From contig NC_052612.1 of NCBI RefSeq assembly GCF_016545825.1, forward strand, positions 52,497,738 to 52,561,737: DNA of 64,000 bases, given 5' to 3'. A program made the position numbers and the translations under genes. Position 1 is the stretch's first letter. The number at the start of each line of letters is the position of its first letter. Of this stretch, positions 43,021 to 55,048 are shown piece by piece. Below the pieces are notes generated by a model. It saw only the letters and a list, made by a program, of their open reading frames with translations, did not search any database and was not told the DNA's origin. The DNA comes from Eucalyptus grandis. Its lineage: Eukaryota; Streptophyta; Magnoliopsida; Myrtales; Myrtaceae.

Positions 43021-45914
43021 AAACTTAATTGAATAATACAAAATCAAATTTTCCTCACATAAAATAAATTCCTAATGCATTCATTCCGAATCTTTGTTGC
43101 TGAATCCTTGTCACAATATCAATAAGTCTGAGTATGATTTTATCCTCAAACTATACACGGTTTTTGTTTGGATTGCGTTAGAGTGGGAAAAATTTCTGAA
43201 ATTAATAAATTTTGACAAGAGTTTGCGATATAACTTTAGAAGTATTCTATTCTTCAAAATAAGAATAAGAATTATAAAGTTTTGTCAACTTCAAAACTTG
43301 GTAAAAGTTTCCTCAACAGGATCCTATTGGATTACTCCAGAGCAAGCAGAAAATGATGATAAGTACCTTGTACCACTTTGCAAACCATTTCTTTATCCCA
43401 TATAGTCAAAATTTCTCTCTGCGGTTCCAACAAGTCACTTGCAAAATCAACTGAAAACTCTTTAACTTTCTATTCGCCTTTCACAAGGTCCTTTACTAAT
43501 CGCCATCACGTCACTGCTCCATAAAAGAACCGATAGTTTCTAGTTCAATCTTCGATGCGAGCCCAGGCTCTGCCCTTGATAGAACTTTCACAAGAGGCAG
43601 TAATGTCTTTTGTTTTCCTCTTCATACTAAAGATAGCCATCTTCTCTTAAACCTGAGAAGAACATCAAATTGTTTCAGAAAAGCTGGAGGTCCGCGTGAT
43701 CAATCCCAGATATGTAGGGCTCATGTGAATGGGGTGCATGCAAGTAACATCTCTGATGTGCTCAGCAGAATTCATATTTACGCAGGACTATATCCACTAG
43801 ACATAACTACGTATGTGTAGAATTTTTTAACTAGGAAAAAAAGAGCACAGAAAGATATTCACTCAGTGAGGAAGATATGGAGAATCGGAGAGACATGGAT
43901 GAACCTAATCTCATCAGAAGTTCAGTCCTTGTAGAGTCCTCTTCCTCTGGACCAATCTGCAGCTGTTGAGAAGACGATACAGATGTGCAGGTGCATCCCA
44001 GGGGAAGAAAATAAGAAAGAATGACATGTCATACCTCCAGCAGATTAAATCAGTTGCATTTTTTTACAGATATTTAGCCAAAACTATGTTATTTATGAGC
44101 TTAATAGGGAAGAACTTTATCTAGACGATAGTAAGAAGGGAAGAGAATTAAGTATGAGGTGCAGGTTCATGTCCTCAATCAGACCAAACAGGGTTTCCTC
44201 CGTAGCCCCTCCAATTACAAACAGTCAAGCACAGCCAAGTGACTAACCGCAGCACTTTATGCCATATGTTTCTTAAGCTTTTTCAACAACATGCCTACTT
44301 TTCCTTCTTCCTTTTCTTTCGTAAAAAGGGTAATATACTGCTTCTTTTCAATAATAAACACTTCCATCCTATCACAAGTGAGGTTTAACAGATTCCATGT
44401 AGACTGGCTTACAAATTATCCAGATTGCACAGCTACTGTCAGGTCAACACTTAAAAACAGAGGTTGGCATTGAAGGCAGAGCACTAACTAATATGAGAAA
44501 AGTCAAACACTTCTACGGGGACCAATAAGACTGAACAAAGGCCAGATGACCATTAACCTGCCTGGAATCATAAAAGAGTTGTATCCCGCTTTAGTTATAA
44601 CAGATTAAATTGTAAGTTTGCAAAGCAATGGCGCACCAATGTGGACTGATGGACTGTGAGGTATCGTGTTGGAGCTGTGCAGCAACACGCACACCATACA
44701 TACATGTGCACCCGCATGCACGGCGCAAACTTTAGTAAGCATTCCAAAGTGCAAAAAGCTGGCGAGGCAATCTTTAAGAAGCTGGAACTCCCGATCTCTA
44801 GACAGGGTCACTACTGAAAGGGCACATGATGATCTTTTTTTCTTCAGGATAGTTCAATAATTCTCAACCCCGGTTCAATCACCCTTTTATGACAAAGCAT
44901 TCTCTATTTAGTCACGAGAGCTTCAAAGTGTATAATACACTAAGCCACAAAGTGCTATGTTCCTTGGGAATTTCCAAACCCCGGCTGATGGGTTCACATT
45001 TCTAAAAGTGTTGGAACAAATCTTACAAGAAAGGTTTCAGGTTCTTGCGCTGATCATACGCAAGTCTACCATCTCACAACTAAAGGTGGCGTCAACTGGA
45101 TTGAGGAGATTCATACATAACTATGAACCTAGTAGTAAAATAATAATAGAATTGAGTGCGACTTCTGCTCATCAAAAAACGTTTCCCAAGTCTTGTTGCA
45201 AACAGATGACTTCATCTATCTCTTGTATTGTTTGTGTCTTGTCTTTAATCCTCATCATCGGTTTCTGATGGTCTTACTCTCCGCTGGAATCTTAACTTGA
45301 CGTCTCGGCGGCTTCCTCCTTCGATCCATCTTGAAAGTGCAGGGTCACCCTAGGCCGGATCTACTTCATCGACTGTGTGCTTGCTGCCCAATCCTTCCCA
45401 ACTCTGGCCGCCTGTCGCTAATGTTTTCCGAGTCACGTCTCGTAAGCATCTTCGTGCTGAGCCGTCAGAGCACAAAAGTGGATGCTAAACTAAAGAAGTA
45501 AAACTAGCCAAAATATAGTTCGGTGTAATATTATTGCAGTTTGGCAATGGAATCACAATCCTGTTATGGTTGGTCTTACCCTCATTTGCAATGATAATCG
45601 ATCCACTTTCTACTCAAACTTTCGTACCCAATGCTTCACATATATTGTCCAAAACAAATCCTAAATGCTTCCATATAGACAGATGTCAAGCAATACCCTT
45701 TTTCCTTATATCAGACAGATTTTCTCGATCTGAAATTATCTGAGTACATCGACTCCCAAAAGTACCCTTCAGATTCATCGAAGCAGGACAGGTAAAAAAA
45801 TCGAAACCACTCCATCAGGTTTCAACCTAAATAACAGCTGCATTTACATTCCAAATTCATAATCACATCATTCAGTTTTTGAGTTGAATCAAATAATATA
45901 AAGTTTAAAATAAC
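43021..45914. other. Gene-poor stretch, possible decayed exons
   Basis: No complete gene can be built. On the minus strand a splice acceptor-like ctcaacag at about 43,957 is followed by an open stretch (LQIGPEEEDSTRTELLMRLG) to a stop near 43,830. Around 45,470-45,260 there is a frame with one stop. Both could be exons of the same decayed locus as the ARIADNE-like exon, but I do not recognise them. Confidence 0.3.
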
Positions 45915-45970
45915 CTGTTGCCAGGCCTCTATGATGAACTTCAACTGTAACTCACTAAGCTTATGGAGCT
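45915..45970 (-). pseudogene. Orphan exon resembling an ARIADNE RBR E3 ligase
   Basis: On the minus strand cttcttgtcag is followed by an 18-codon frame (LHKLSELQLKFIIEAWQQ), then gttattt as donor. Plant ARIADNE proteins (group with ARI5-ARI9) have a very similar block, SQLKFI(T/I)EAWLQIVECRR, just after their second RING region. The expected continuation VECRRVLKWTYAYGYY is not found downstream, nor are Cys-rich RING exons upstream. So this is either a decayed fragment or a short resemblance. Confidence 0.3.
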
Positions 45971-46740
45971 GACAAGAAGAGAAAGCAAAATTTTATTCAG
46001 ACAACAGCCCGGAAAGGGTCAGGAAGCATCGGCAGCACAACATAACTAATTTAGAGGAATAGAATAGAAACCGTGTATCTTCCTTCCTATTACAAGAAAA
46101 CAAAGGTCAATTTGTCAACTAAACATCATAAGCAGTCTACAGTGGCGACTGAACCTGCCTTGTTGCCACTCAACATCAACATATTAAACCCCAATAAATT
46201 CTTCTGTCGTACACAAATGTGATCCTTTAATTACTCAGTACAAATGAATGTCAGACTAAAACGTTAGCCCAAGTACAAAGAGTCAAAAAACAAACAGGAA
46301 CAAAAATTCTTCCTGCTCTTGTAGCCCTACAATGGTACAGGGAAGTGAACATCCTGATTTATTTCTGCAGAAGTTACAACCAGAATACATTTGCCACTTG
46401 AACTCTTAGTAACACTACATGAGAAAAAAAAACCGTTAATGATATGCAAAAGCGCATTATTTACTGCTTATTAAAGTGGATATCCTTTTATGTGCAAAAA
46501 GTGGATATCCTTATCATTCAATGCTCCTCAACCCCTCAACAGCAATCCGGAAGGAATAAACTTATAAACTAGTCGACCATCCATAGCTTGCCCCCTGTTC
46601 ACATCAGAAAGCAGCTGTTGAGCATTGACTAGAGTCCTTCCAAAAGATTGGATCTCAGTAAATGACAGGACAAATTGGCATGGCGATTTACGTCATGGTT
46701 TAAAATCTGTGCATTTCAACTTGGAAACGGTAAAATATCT
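45971..46740. other. Gene-free stretch
   Basis: Mixed-composition DNA without repeats or a reading frame I can support. It could hold the 3' UTR of the locus at 46,740-47,160. Confidence 0.4.
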
Positions 46741-46749
46741 AAAACAACT

Positions 46750-47160
46750 AAAACACGGCTAACAAGGCGACCACGGCAAGCATTACGATACAAATGCCGA
46801 TGAAGGTGATCCCTATGTGAATCATCCTTAGGCAGTCAAACCAATGCCTTGAACGAATATCTAAGGGCCTGGTAGAGATCCTTTTTGGGGAAGTAGATTG
46901 CTGCTGCTACCGCCTTGCAATGATAACATCAGTAGGCCTGGCGGAGAACAGGCCATTTGGGGCACCTTCATTGATTGCAGGTTGATGCATGGCGGTTGGA
47001 TTCGCTTCCCCAACGCTTGAATTCCATTCTTCCAAGTTCGCAGATTGATGCGCTTGAATTCCCTTCCTCCAAGTTCACGGTTTGATGCGCTGAGCTTGCA
47101 TTCCATAGGAGAGAGTAGAACTATAAATATACCATGAAATTGCGAGGAAACGATAGCCGT
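46750..47160 (-). pseudogene. Low-complexity locus with AHQ..NLEE repeats and a membrane tail
   Basis: One minus-strand frame reads AHQSANLEEWNSSVGEANP and continues to GLFSARPTDVIIARR, followed by a single tag stop (46,911). The same frame then goes on through RPLDIRSRHWFDCLRMIHIG to a hydrophobic end (TFIGICIVMLAVVALLAVF, stop near 46,752). That end looks like a C-terminal membrane anchor. A neighbour at 47,518-48,140 shares the repeat. I do not recognise the family. The stop may be real decay or the end of the protein, in which case the membrane tail is chance. Confidence 0.35.
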
Positions 47161-47517
47161 GGGCCATAAAAATACAAAACAGATAACGTTGGTATGTTGG
47201 TGCCTTGACCCATATAACACAAATCTTGGCTATAAAAACATAAAACAGATAGGTTGATGCCTCGCCCCATACGACATAAGTTTGTAATGCCCTAATTTAC
47301 ACTAATCCTTCAGGGCCAGTCGCTCACGCCTCGGGTACTAGCACTCTCTCGCTCAACGCCTCAAGCATGGTCCAACCACCTCTTCCCACTCGACATCTTC
47401 CCTCTATACCCTCCAAAAATGAAGATCTTGTAAATAAATAGTTATGACTTCAATTTAATGATAAAGATATAACTCAAAAAAAAAAAAAAATTGTTCTTCA
47501 TTTTTTAATTTAAAAAT
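47161..47517. other. Spacer between two related loci
   Basis: Contains ccatacgacataag/ccatataacacaa phrases in two copies (47,211-47,223 and 47,268-47,281), a poly(A) run at 47,477-47,490 and no gene. Confidence 0.4.
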
Positions 47518-48138
47518 TCATTTGTCATTTATCTGATTATATAAAGATTTGTGATCGCGGCATATACCGATTTTGGTCGCGGGTTGATGAGGGGGTTGGA
47601 TTCGCTTCCCAGCGCTTGAATTCCTTTCCTCCAAGTTCGGGGATTGATGCACCGCGCTTGAATTTCCTTCCTCCAACCTGATGCGCCACGCTTGCTCCAA
47701 GTTCGCGGGTTGATGCGCCGCGCTTAAATTCGCTTTCTCCTCCAAGTTTTCCAAGACAGAATGGGAAGAGTGATGGTTTTCACGGAAGGACTGTTTTCTA
47801 CGGAATGATGACTCTCGCTCTTCTCCAATGTGGCATGGGCGGAGCCTCCAAGAATCTTTTCTTCTGCACTTCTTTCTTGCGTTTCTTGGATTTCTTGACA
47901 CATAGCAGTAGAAGAGATAAGAATCTTTTCTTCTGCACTTCTTTCTTGCGTTTCTTGGATTTCTTGACACATAGCAGTAGAAGAGATAAGAATCTTTTCT
48001 TCTGCACTTCTTTCTTGCGTTTCTTGGATTTCTTGACACATAGCAGTAGAAGAGACAATAATCTTTTCTTCTGCACTTCTTTCTTGCGTTTCTTGGATTT
48101 CTTGGAGAGCAGCGGTAGAGGAGATAAGAAGCGAACAT
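47518..48138 (-). CDS. Hypothetical repeat protein (unrecognised)
   Basis: A 206-codon frame from ATG at 48,138 to a stop at 47,518. Its first half is four copies of a 23-residue unit (69 bp each). The second half has NLEE/HQ repeats (SVLENLEEKANLSAAHQPA, SAVHQSPNLEERNSSA) like those of the 46,750-47,160 locus. A second minus-strand frame through the array gives a more protein-like unit, CQEIQETQERSAEEKILISS, rich in Glu and Gln, and ends at 47,724. If the gene is real, translation may use that frame with a splice or shift into the first frame. It has no recognised domain. It may equally be a non-coding or dead copy of the neighbour. Confidence 0.35.
   Translation of the reverse strand: MFASYLLYRCSPRNPRNARKKCRRKDYCLFYCYVSRNPRNARKKCRRKDSYLFYCYVSRNPRNARKKCRRKDSYLFYCYVSRNPRNARKKCRRKDSWRLRPCHIGEERESSFRRKQSFRENHHSSHSVLENLEEKANLSAAHQPANLEQAWRIRLEEGNSSAVHQSPNLEERNSSAGKRIQPPHQPATKIGICRDHKSLYNQINDK
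47850..48125. repeat. 4 x 69-bp tandem repeat
   Basis: Copies start at 47,850, 47,919, 47,988 and 48,057 with the phrase aagaatcttttcttctgcac (the last one has aataatc). The first three are nearly identical. Because 69 is a multiple of three, each frame repeats exactly, and three minus frames and one plus frame are open across it. Confidence 0.95.
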
Positions 48139-48848
48139 GAATTTGAGTTGAATATAAACTTAACTAATTATGCTGCGCAAAGATATATATACACAAAAAC
48201 AAAAGTTCGTTTATTTACATATTAAATTTAAATTAATCTTTCTTTCTAAAAAGAAATGTACCAATCTCTCTTAATTTTTTCAAACAAAAATAAGAGGTAT
48301 CTACTGTAGAATTTTTGTTGTAATCTGCTAACAAATTTATTTCATATTGAAATAAAGTTGATTAAACCAATCTTTTTCTAATATTTTTCAAATGAAGGAA
48401 TTCGTCAGATAATAGTTTAATTGGTGGAAGTTGTGTCATCATAGACGTTGAGATATATTGTTCAATTGTAGACATGAAAGGGATTGTGATATTAGGACAC
48501 TTAAAATTTGCGTCCACTTTACGTGTGTTATAGAGTCCATTTACTTATATAATGAGATTTAAAAATTTATTAGAGTAATTTTTAAGAGGGCTTGAGAATT
48601 TTCAAGTCAAAAAGAAAAATAGCTAAGGAATTTTTTTATCGCTCTTTTTAGTGGCCATCAGATATAAAGTCACAATAAATTAATTTTATACACACCAAAA
48701 AATCAAATTTAGCTTTTGATCATACTTACTTTACAATTTCTCATGATAGTATAAGAAGTAATCAAGTTAATTTATGACACTATATAAATAAATCATCTCG
48801 TACTTCTAAGTATGTAAATTGTGATCATTTTTTTTTTCTTTTTCCTAG

Positions 48849-49520
48849 AAAAAGTACACTGCAAGTGCCAAAATTTGGCATAAGGGCACATTTAAATACC
48901 AAAAGTTAAGAAAGTGACACTTAAGTACCACTTTTTTTTTAATAAAGGAACATTTGAGTGTCACATCCGACAAACCCACTGGAAATCTTACGTGATAATT
49001 TTTTATTAATTTTGTTCGCCTACTTGGCTCGTCGGAGAGTTGATTAAACAAAGAAAAGCAAAAACAACGTCGTTTTTGCGTGGATTTAAATTTTAATATA
49101 AAATTAATTAAATTAAATCATTAAAAAAAGATGAAGGAAGAAGATGAACAGTTGCAGGCGATTGAGGGCTTAGCTCTCACCACCTGCAATCTCCATCTCT
49201 TTTTTTTTCTTTAATACATAAATTTAGTTATAAGTTTAATTTAATTAATTTTTATATTAATTATTTACTCACATCAGCAGTAAAACTATATTGTTTTTGC
49301 ATTTGTCTAATCACGTCAGCATGTAAAATGACATCGTTTTGTACTTACCTCATCAGAAAATTGAAACGTGAGCTTTTTGACTCGATTTTTTAGTTGTTGG
49401 CACTTAAGTGATCCATTTTGCTCTGATTTTGGTACTTAAGTATTACTTTCTTAACTTTTTGCACTTTAAGTGTCCCTCTGTACTAAATTTTGGCACTCTA
49501 GGTGTCCGACACTTCCTTTT
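48849..49520. mobile_element. MITE with ~90-bp inverted ends
   Basis: The left arm contains gtgccaaaatttggcataag and agttaagaaagtgacactta. The reverse complement of the right arm contains gtgccaaaatttagtacaga and agttaagaaagtaatactta. The centre has two tacacgtcag-like motifs near acgtcgtttt and a short GC-richer part (49,135-49,195). No coding capacity. The target duplication is unclear. Confidence 0.7.
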
Positions 49521-49792
49521 TCCTTGTTTTCATTGTGGCCAACCTTTTCATAAAAGAAAATTTAAGACGTAGAACTCAATGGGAACTGCCAATAAGAAAT
49601 ATTGCATTCTAAATTTTCTAAGGAAATCACGTAATTCGAGCAACCATGTAATTTTTTAGCATTGAGATTTCAAGCCTAGCACTAAGGTCACCAGCCAAGC
49701 TTCACCTAATTTGGGTGAGGGTGTCGAGAAACTCACTGGCCATAGGTGAGATTTTGAGCCTAGGTCCAAAATTCAAAGTTCTGAAATTTGGA

Positions 49793-50064
49793 ACCACCCA
49801 CCTAGGTGGCGCTGCTGGTGGTGAGCTTCTCCCCCTAATGCAAGGGGAGGAGTTCGATTCCCGGGCATTGCAGGGTGACTTACCTGGTGGTACGTGTGTG
49901 GTGGCTAGCACGTGTTGCCCACAGGATTTACCCCCTGTTACCCCGGGCCTTTTAGGCTCTGTCCGTGTTGGTACGGTGCGTGAGTTCCTACCTATTACCC
50001 CGGGCCTTTTAGGCTCTGTCCGTGTTGGTACGGTGCGCGGGTTCCTAGGTAACCAAAAAAAAAA
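49793..50064 (+). mobile_element. tRNA-derived SINE with 17-bp target-site duplication
   Basis: Flanked by the perfect direct repeat aagttctgaaatttgga (49,776-49,792 and 50,065-50,081). The head has a B-box-like gagttcgattcccgg (49,850-49,864) preceded by ggtggcgctgctggtggtg, a plausible degenerate A box. The element ends with a poly(A) tract merging into the repeat. Inside, a ~60-bp phrase containing ccccgggccttttaggctct occurs twice (from about 49,938 and 49,998). All of this fits a pol III-type SINE inserted by LINE machinery. Confidence 0.82.
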
Positions 50065-50740
50065 AAGTTCTGAAATTTGGAGGTCTTGGTGAAGGTTGAC
50101 AACATGGGAAAATTTAAATCATCTCTCTTAAAAAAAATTTCTTTAAAAAAAAATACAATACATTCTAGCAACGTTCAATATTTGATGAAACAAAATGACT
50201 CAAAATGAGAGAATAAGAACTGTAAAATAACTTTATTGTGTTTAAACCGAATGATATGTGTCCATTTTTCTCCTATCTTTTGCCTTAACACTTGGGAACC
50301 AATTAAACTTGTTAACCAGTTGCCGTAAGGGAAATTAGTGGCGCAAAAGGTACCGTCATTCTTTAAAAAAGTGATGGACCGTCACCTAAGCATTATTCTT
50401 TTTAAATCATAGCTAATATTTTCTGTTGATTTTCAACTCAACTTTGTCATTTCATAATATTCTTAATTTTGTAAAACATGTGCTGACTAAAATATATTTT
50501 ATCGTGAGAAACTTTTCAACACTTACGAAAATCCATATAATACTGAAGCTTCTTCAAACTTAATAATATAGTGCCTGATCCAAAAGTTATTCTCACCAAC
50601 TATAAAGTGATAGGAATCATCTTCAACTTTAAATGGATAAAAATAATCGTTGTAATTCATCTAAACATATAAGAATAATTTGAAATTTAAAGTAACCGGC
50701 CCTTACTTTAGTTTTGCTTGTTTGTTAACCCCTACTTTAT

Positions 50741-50792
50741 ATACATACATACATACATACATACATACATACATACATACATACATACATAC
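50741..50792. repeat. (ATAC)13 microsatellite
   Basis: A perfect tetranucleotide array of about 13 units, likely length-variable. Confidence 0.97.
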
Positions 50793-51478
50793 TTTAGGAA
50801 TATGCTTTTCACTCCATAAATGTGATGTAATTATGATTTTTATATTTGCTAAAGTTTATTTTTTATTTTTTTACTAATATTAATTTATTTTCAAAAACGA
50901 CGTGTAATATATCGGCCATCTAGCCATATATCAGCACATTCATCTTGGATGTCCTCTACAACAATGAGGGAAAAATTATCTAAAAAGTCATAAATCCATT
51001 GCATTTTTACTAATTTAGTCTTAAAACTTTTAATTTTGCCAATTCACTTGTAAATATTTTTATTTCTTGCTAATTGAGTCTATCCAGCTAATTTTGACCG
51101 GAAAATGCTGACATGGACATCGACACATAAAACCGTCGACGCTGACATGGACACTTTTTAATAGTATTTCAATTTTATTTTTATTTTTTGAATTTTTTCC
51201 TATCCTGGGTGAGGGTCAACCCTGTCGGATTTGCAATTTCAGATATAACTAGCTTTAGTAATTTAAAATTTATTCCGTAGATTTTGAATTTTCTCTTTAT
51301 TCTTTGAAACTTTGGATGGAAAAGATGAATAATATCAGACCTAACAAATACAGTCCCTGGGTTTTCCTCAGAAAAAATCAGTTGTATCTAAAACGAAGAT
51401 CATCCAATCTCCATCATAATCAGCGAGCAAGTTGAATTGAACTTTGGGCCGAACCCAATATAATAGTTAGTCCAATCG

Positions 51479-53964
51479 TCAGTCCCACGAGTGCCGGCAT
51501 GCGACATGTGCGGACCAGTTGAAGGCCGCTGTGCCATTGGTGGAGGAGGAAGAGGAGCTTCCAGTGAAACTCTTCCAGTCGTGGAGGACGGCCGTCAGAT
51601 CGGTGACTTTGGCTACGACTGTGCGGCAGCAATTGGCGTGGACTGTGATCACGGCCCTGACGTCTCGGCTGTCCTGGCAGAACCCGCTAAAGTACACGGT
51701 GTCCAAGTACCTGACACCGAATCCCAACGTCCGAAATATGCCTTCCTGCTTAATCTGTGTCAGCACATCTTGTTCCTTGATTCCCGAGGAATCATTTCTC
51801 CTGGCATACCACTCGTTGAATACAGCGATGCTCCGGTTGTTGGATCTGATCACGTAGAACCCCGTGTTCATGTAGTTGTCCTCGGACGAGGGGTCGCCGT
51901 TGAATCCGTCGACGCTGACCTGGAAATCCACACTCCAGTGTTGATATAGCTGCGGGAACGGATCTTTTAGCCACAGTATGTCAGCGTCCTGCAGAGAACA
52001 GTCCCGTGTTATGAGATTGTCTTTAAGTTCTAGTTCCACTCTTTCTCGATTAATAATGCTCGGCAGCTCTTTTTCCACACTAGAGACACTACTAATTCCA
52101 CGGATCAATCCGAGTGGCGTGGACTCCATCTGGCAGACTTTGCTAGAATTCTGCAGATTCAGGCCTGGATGGCCTAGTTAAGTTCCAGAAACAGTATATG
52201 GCAGAACAAAGAACAGCGCGCTATATTCTAAACCAATAGCTTTGTCAACGGAGTGAAGTGAAGTGCCCATCATGTGGAATCGCGGCTTTTCAGGGAAAAT
52301 AAAGAATGCTGTCACATGGTTTTAGTTATTTCAGCTTTCTGACCCTTCTACCACACTTAATCTACAGGAGCGTGTAACGGAAGGATCATATCTTGAGATA
52401 TATCCTATTTAAACTATATATGTGAAGAAAACTGCATTTTCTTTACCTCTACCACAAAGTAAATTAAAACTGGAACTTCATTTACTTCATGCTTCCCCCG
52501 GCAGAGTTGCTTCTGGTGCTGGAAAAGGGTACCAGAGATTTTGAGAGGAAAACTATGCCGAGATGGAAAATATTTGGCATGAAATGTTTGGTTTTATCCT
52601 TGATTTAGGTGCTCAGCTTATCAAAACACTTCGACACAGAACCTTTCCTGAATAATGGTTGAGAATACTGATTAGCTGCTAATAGAAAACTTATCCAGAG
52701 AGAACATAACACGGATCATTTTCAATTGGTGGATCAAATCAGGAGGGAGAAGGGAAGGACGCCAAACGCAGACCCATATTCCTTTTTCCAAGTATATGAA
52801 GTATTAAGGGAGACGTTATATTTTAGCAAAATCGATAGATCAAACACCAAGTGAATTAGAATTTAGCAAATCCTTCAAGAGCCAACGCAAGTCTTTAGCC
52901 ATCCATCCTTTTTGGTTGAAACCATGATCAAGGAAAATCTTTGGAGTCATTGCATGACATTAGGGCACGTAATATATATTTTTGTTGATGACAAGTGATT
53001 CGAAATTGTTGTCTGCTAATGTAAGATATATTTCGATTAATAATCAGCATAATATTTTGGGGGAGAGCAGGAAATTTTTCTCTGAATAACTCATTTCTTG
53101 AAGTACCACTAACGCAATGAAACAAGATTCACGTTCATGATAGGGAGAGTAAGGGTCGCATATACCGTGAATATGAAGCTGTAGCCTCGTTTGAGCACAT
53201 TCCCAAGGAACTCTGTTCGACTCCACATCATCCTTAGAAAACCTGGGGTCATGTACACCTCCTCTCCATCCAACTCATCTTCTGTTTTGAGTTGGTAACA
53301 GTGAAGCCCTAGAAACTTGCACCTCTCGAAGGACGTGCCATCCATGGCCACGATCAAGAGGTGGTGGATCAAGGGCCTAGTTCCCTCACCCAGCCAAAAC
53401 CCATCCAGGAACAGATCGAGCATCGACTTGTCCCCCTCGACGTAAGCTTCGTTCACCACTGTTATGATGACTGTCTTGTTGTTTCCCGTCGATGCGTCGG
53501 CCAAGACTTTCCCGAGCTCGTCCATGTATCCTCCCGCCTGATTATCCCTCTAGTAAACAACATATATTCCAAGGACTCAAACAAGAACATTCATTTGGCA
53601 ATTGTTGTGTGGAAAATGAGCAAACTAATTGCTTTAAAAATGGCGAGAAACGAACAGTACAGAAAACCTTTCGGCCTCTACATAGCGGACTGGACTCTAA
53701 TATGATCTCAGCAAAAGATTTTTCAAATGAACACACGAGAAAGTGACGAGAGAATGCAACAAGTTAGAAACGAATAGGAAGAGGAAATTGACAGGAAGAA
53801 GTGGAAGAGCTATAAATTTTTACTGATTGGGAGTGAGGGAGTTTCTGCTCCTGGAATTGCAAGAGAGGGCCAGAAGGAGTCCAGTTGACGAGCAGATATA
53901 ACATTCCGACCAACAAACCACAGAGAAGAGCGCATTGGTTGATCCGATCCTTCATGAACTCCAT
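51479..53964 (-). CDS. Glycosyltransferase, At4g15970-like (PF03407 nucleotide-diphospho-sugar transferase)
   Basis: Three exons on the minus strand (53964-53824, 53549-53166, 51988-51479) with agreeing phases give 344 aa. Residues about 10-28 (QCALLCGLLVGMLYLLVNW) form one membrane anchor, so a type II Golgi protein is likely. Exon 2 has the family blocks KTVIITVVNEAYVEG and the DLFLDGFWLGEGTR stretch. Exon 3 begins with the DAD (DxD) metal/sugar-nucleotide motif (near residue 176, DADILWLKDPFPQL), then NTGFYVIRSNNRSI, NEWYARR and KEQDVL. Family members transfer sugars in the Golgi, but donor and acceptor are unknown here. Intron 2 is 1.2 kb. A broken paralogue lies 10 kb away. Residue 1 is the first Met, with a second at codon 4. 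Confidence 0.88.
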
Positions 53965-55048
53965 GGCCGATGATCTAATCGTCTTGTGCTCGTGAGGAAG
54001 CTGGCTCTAATATCAGTCACCTTGCAATAGTTCTCTCGCACTCAGTTGACGCATTCGACTTTGCGTAGAGAGATGCACGATGGAGGATATACCTCACAGA
54101 CTCGTATGAATGCGGTGAGTGATCCGTTATGCGCTTACTAATACTAAAACGAAGCCCAGCTAATAAGGTATTTTATCTTCATTTTATGTGTGAACTTGAA
54201 GTAAAGTCACGTGTATCGCTCCTTCCCAGCAAGCCCAGAAAACGCCTGTCTTGATTTCGCAGTTTCCGTTTGCTTGTTGTTCTTCTCATCTGTTCATGTC
54301 TTATTTACTGAACTGGGTCTCGAGAGGTTTCTTGAATTTCTAGTTCCTTGTTTGCCCGCCCGTGAAGATTTAACCCGAAAAGAGAATAAGGATCGTTCCC
54401 CTGTAAGGTTGGAGGGCTAGCGCGACTAAACTCGTCAACTCCAATTTATCTCTTTCATCCCACTAATTGAGTAGCTCATAACTTCTGATTTCGGTGGTTA
54501 ATAAGGTTATTATACACATCATATATCTAGCTTTTCTAGATAATAGAAAAAAAAAAAAAAGGCTTCTTCGGAAAAACAAGATCTATTCTACATATATATT
54601 ACAAGTGATGGAAGTTTCTTTCGCTACGTGGAACTCAAAAAGCATCTCAAACAATTCGTTACGTCGTCGTGTTGATCGAGCAATCTGTGAAATAGGTAAT
54701 CACTTCGAACTTTGCTTACAAAAGATGGTCTGCTTCACGAGCAGGAGCACAACTCCCAAAGTAAGTAGCCACCACAAGCTCGTCGATTGGGAAGATCACA
54801 TCGAACATCGTTTTAAATAATCTTTGTTTAACCAACAGCAGAAAAAGAAGAAAAAAGGTTCAACTGTTGACTTTGCGTGATTGCCTGCCCGAGATGAGGA
54901 AGCTGTCTTCAAGACTTCTTACTTTAAGGGTGTTGTTTTATATGGCGTTCTGACTGACGATACTCGTCACGCCAAGTGGATGCGCTTTAAAAGCTAACGC
55001 GTCTTTCAACGCATTTTTTTTTATATCTTTCAAGACATTAGAATAGAG

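Larger units (their letters stand above)
48139..51478. other. AT-rich intergenic region with mobile elements
   Basis: No gene is seen. It contains a MITE (48,849-49,520), a SINE (49,793-50,064) and an (ATAC)n tract (50,741-50,792). A partial relative of the foldback elements at 55,049 and 57,240 lies at about 51,000-51,240 (phrase gctaattttgaccggaaaa). From about 51,250 the sequence is the 3' flank of the glycosyltransferase. Confidence 0.5.

Noticed and set aside
47850..48125. Possible CRISPR-like or regulatory array
   Set aside because: The units are directly adjacent with no unique spacers, and the genome is plant nuclear DNA; it is a minisatellite.
49793..50064. A functional tRNA gene
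   Set aside because: A B-box-like sequence is present, but there is no cloverleaf or anticodon arm; poly(A) tail and target duplication make it a SINE.
51491..51949. Plus-strand 152-codon frame
   Set aside because: It is the antisense shadow of glycosyltransferase exon 3; the minus strand carries all family motifs and splice sites.
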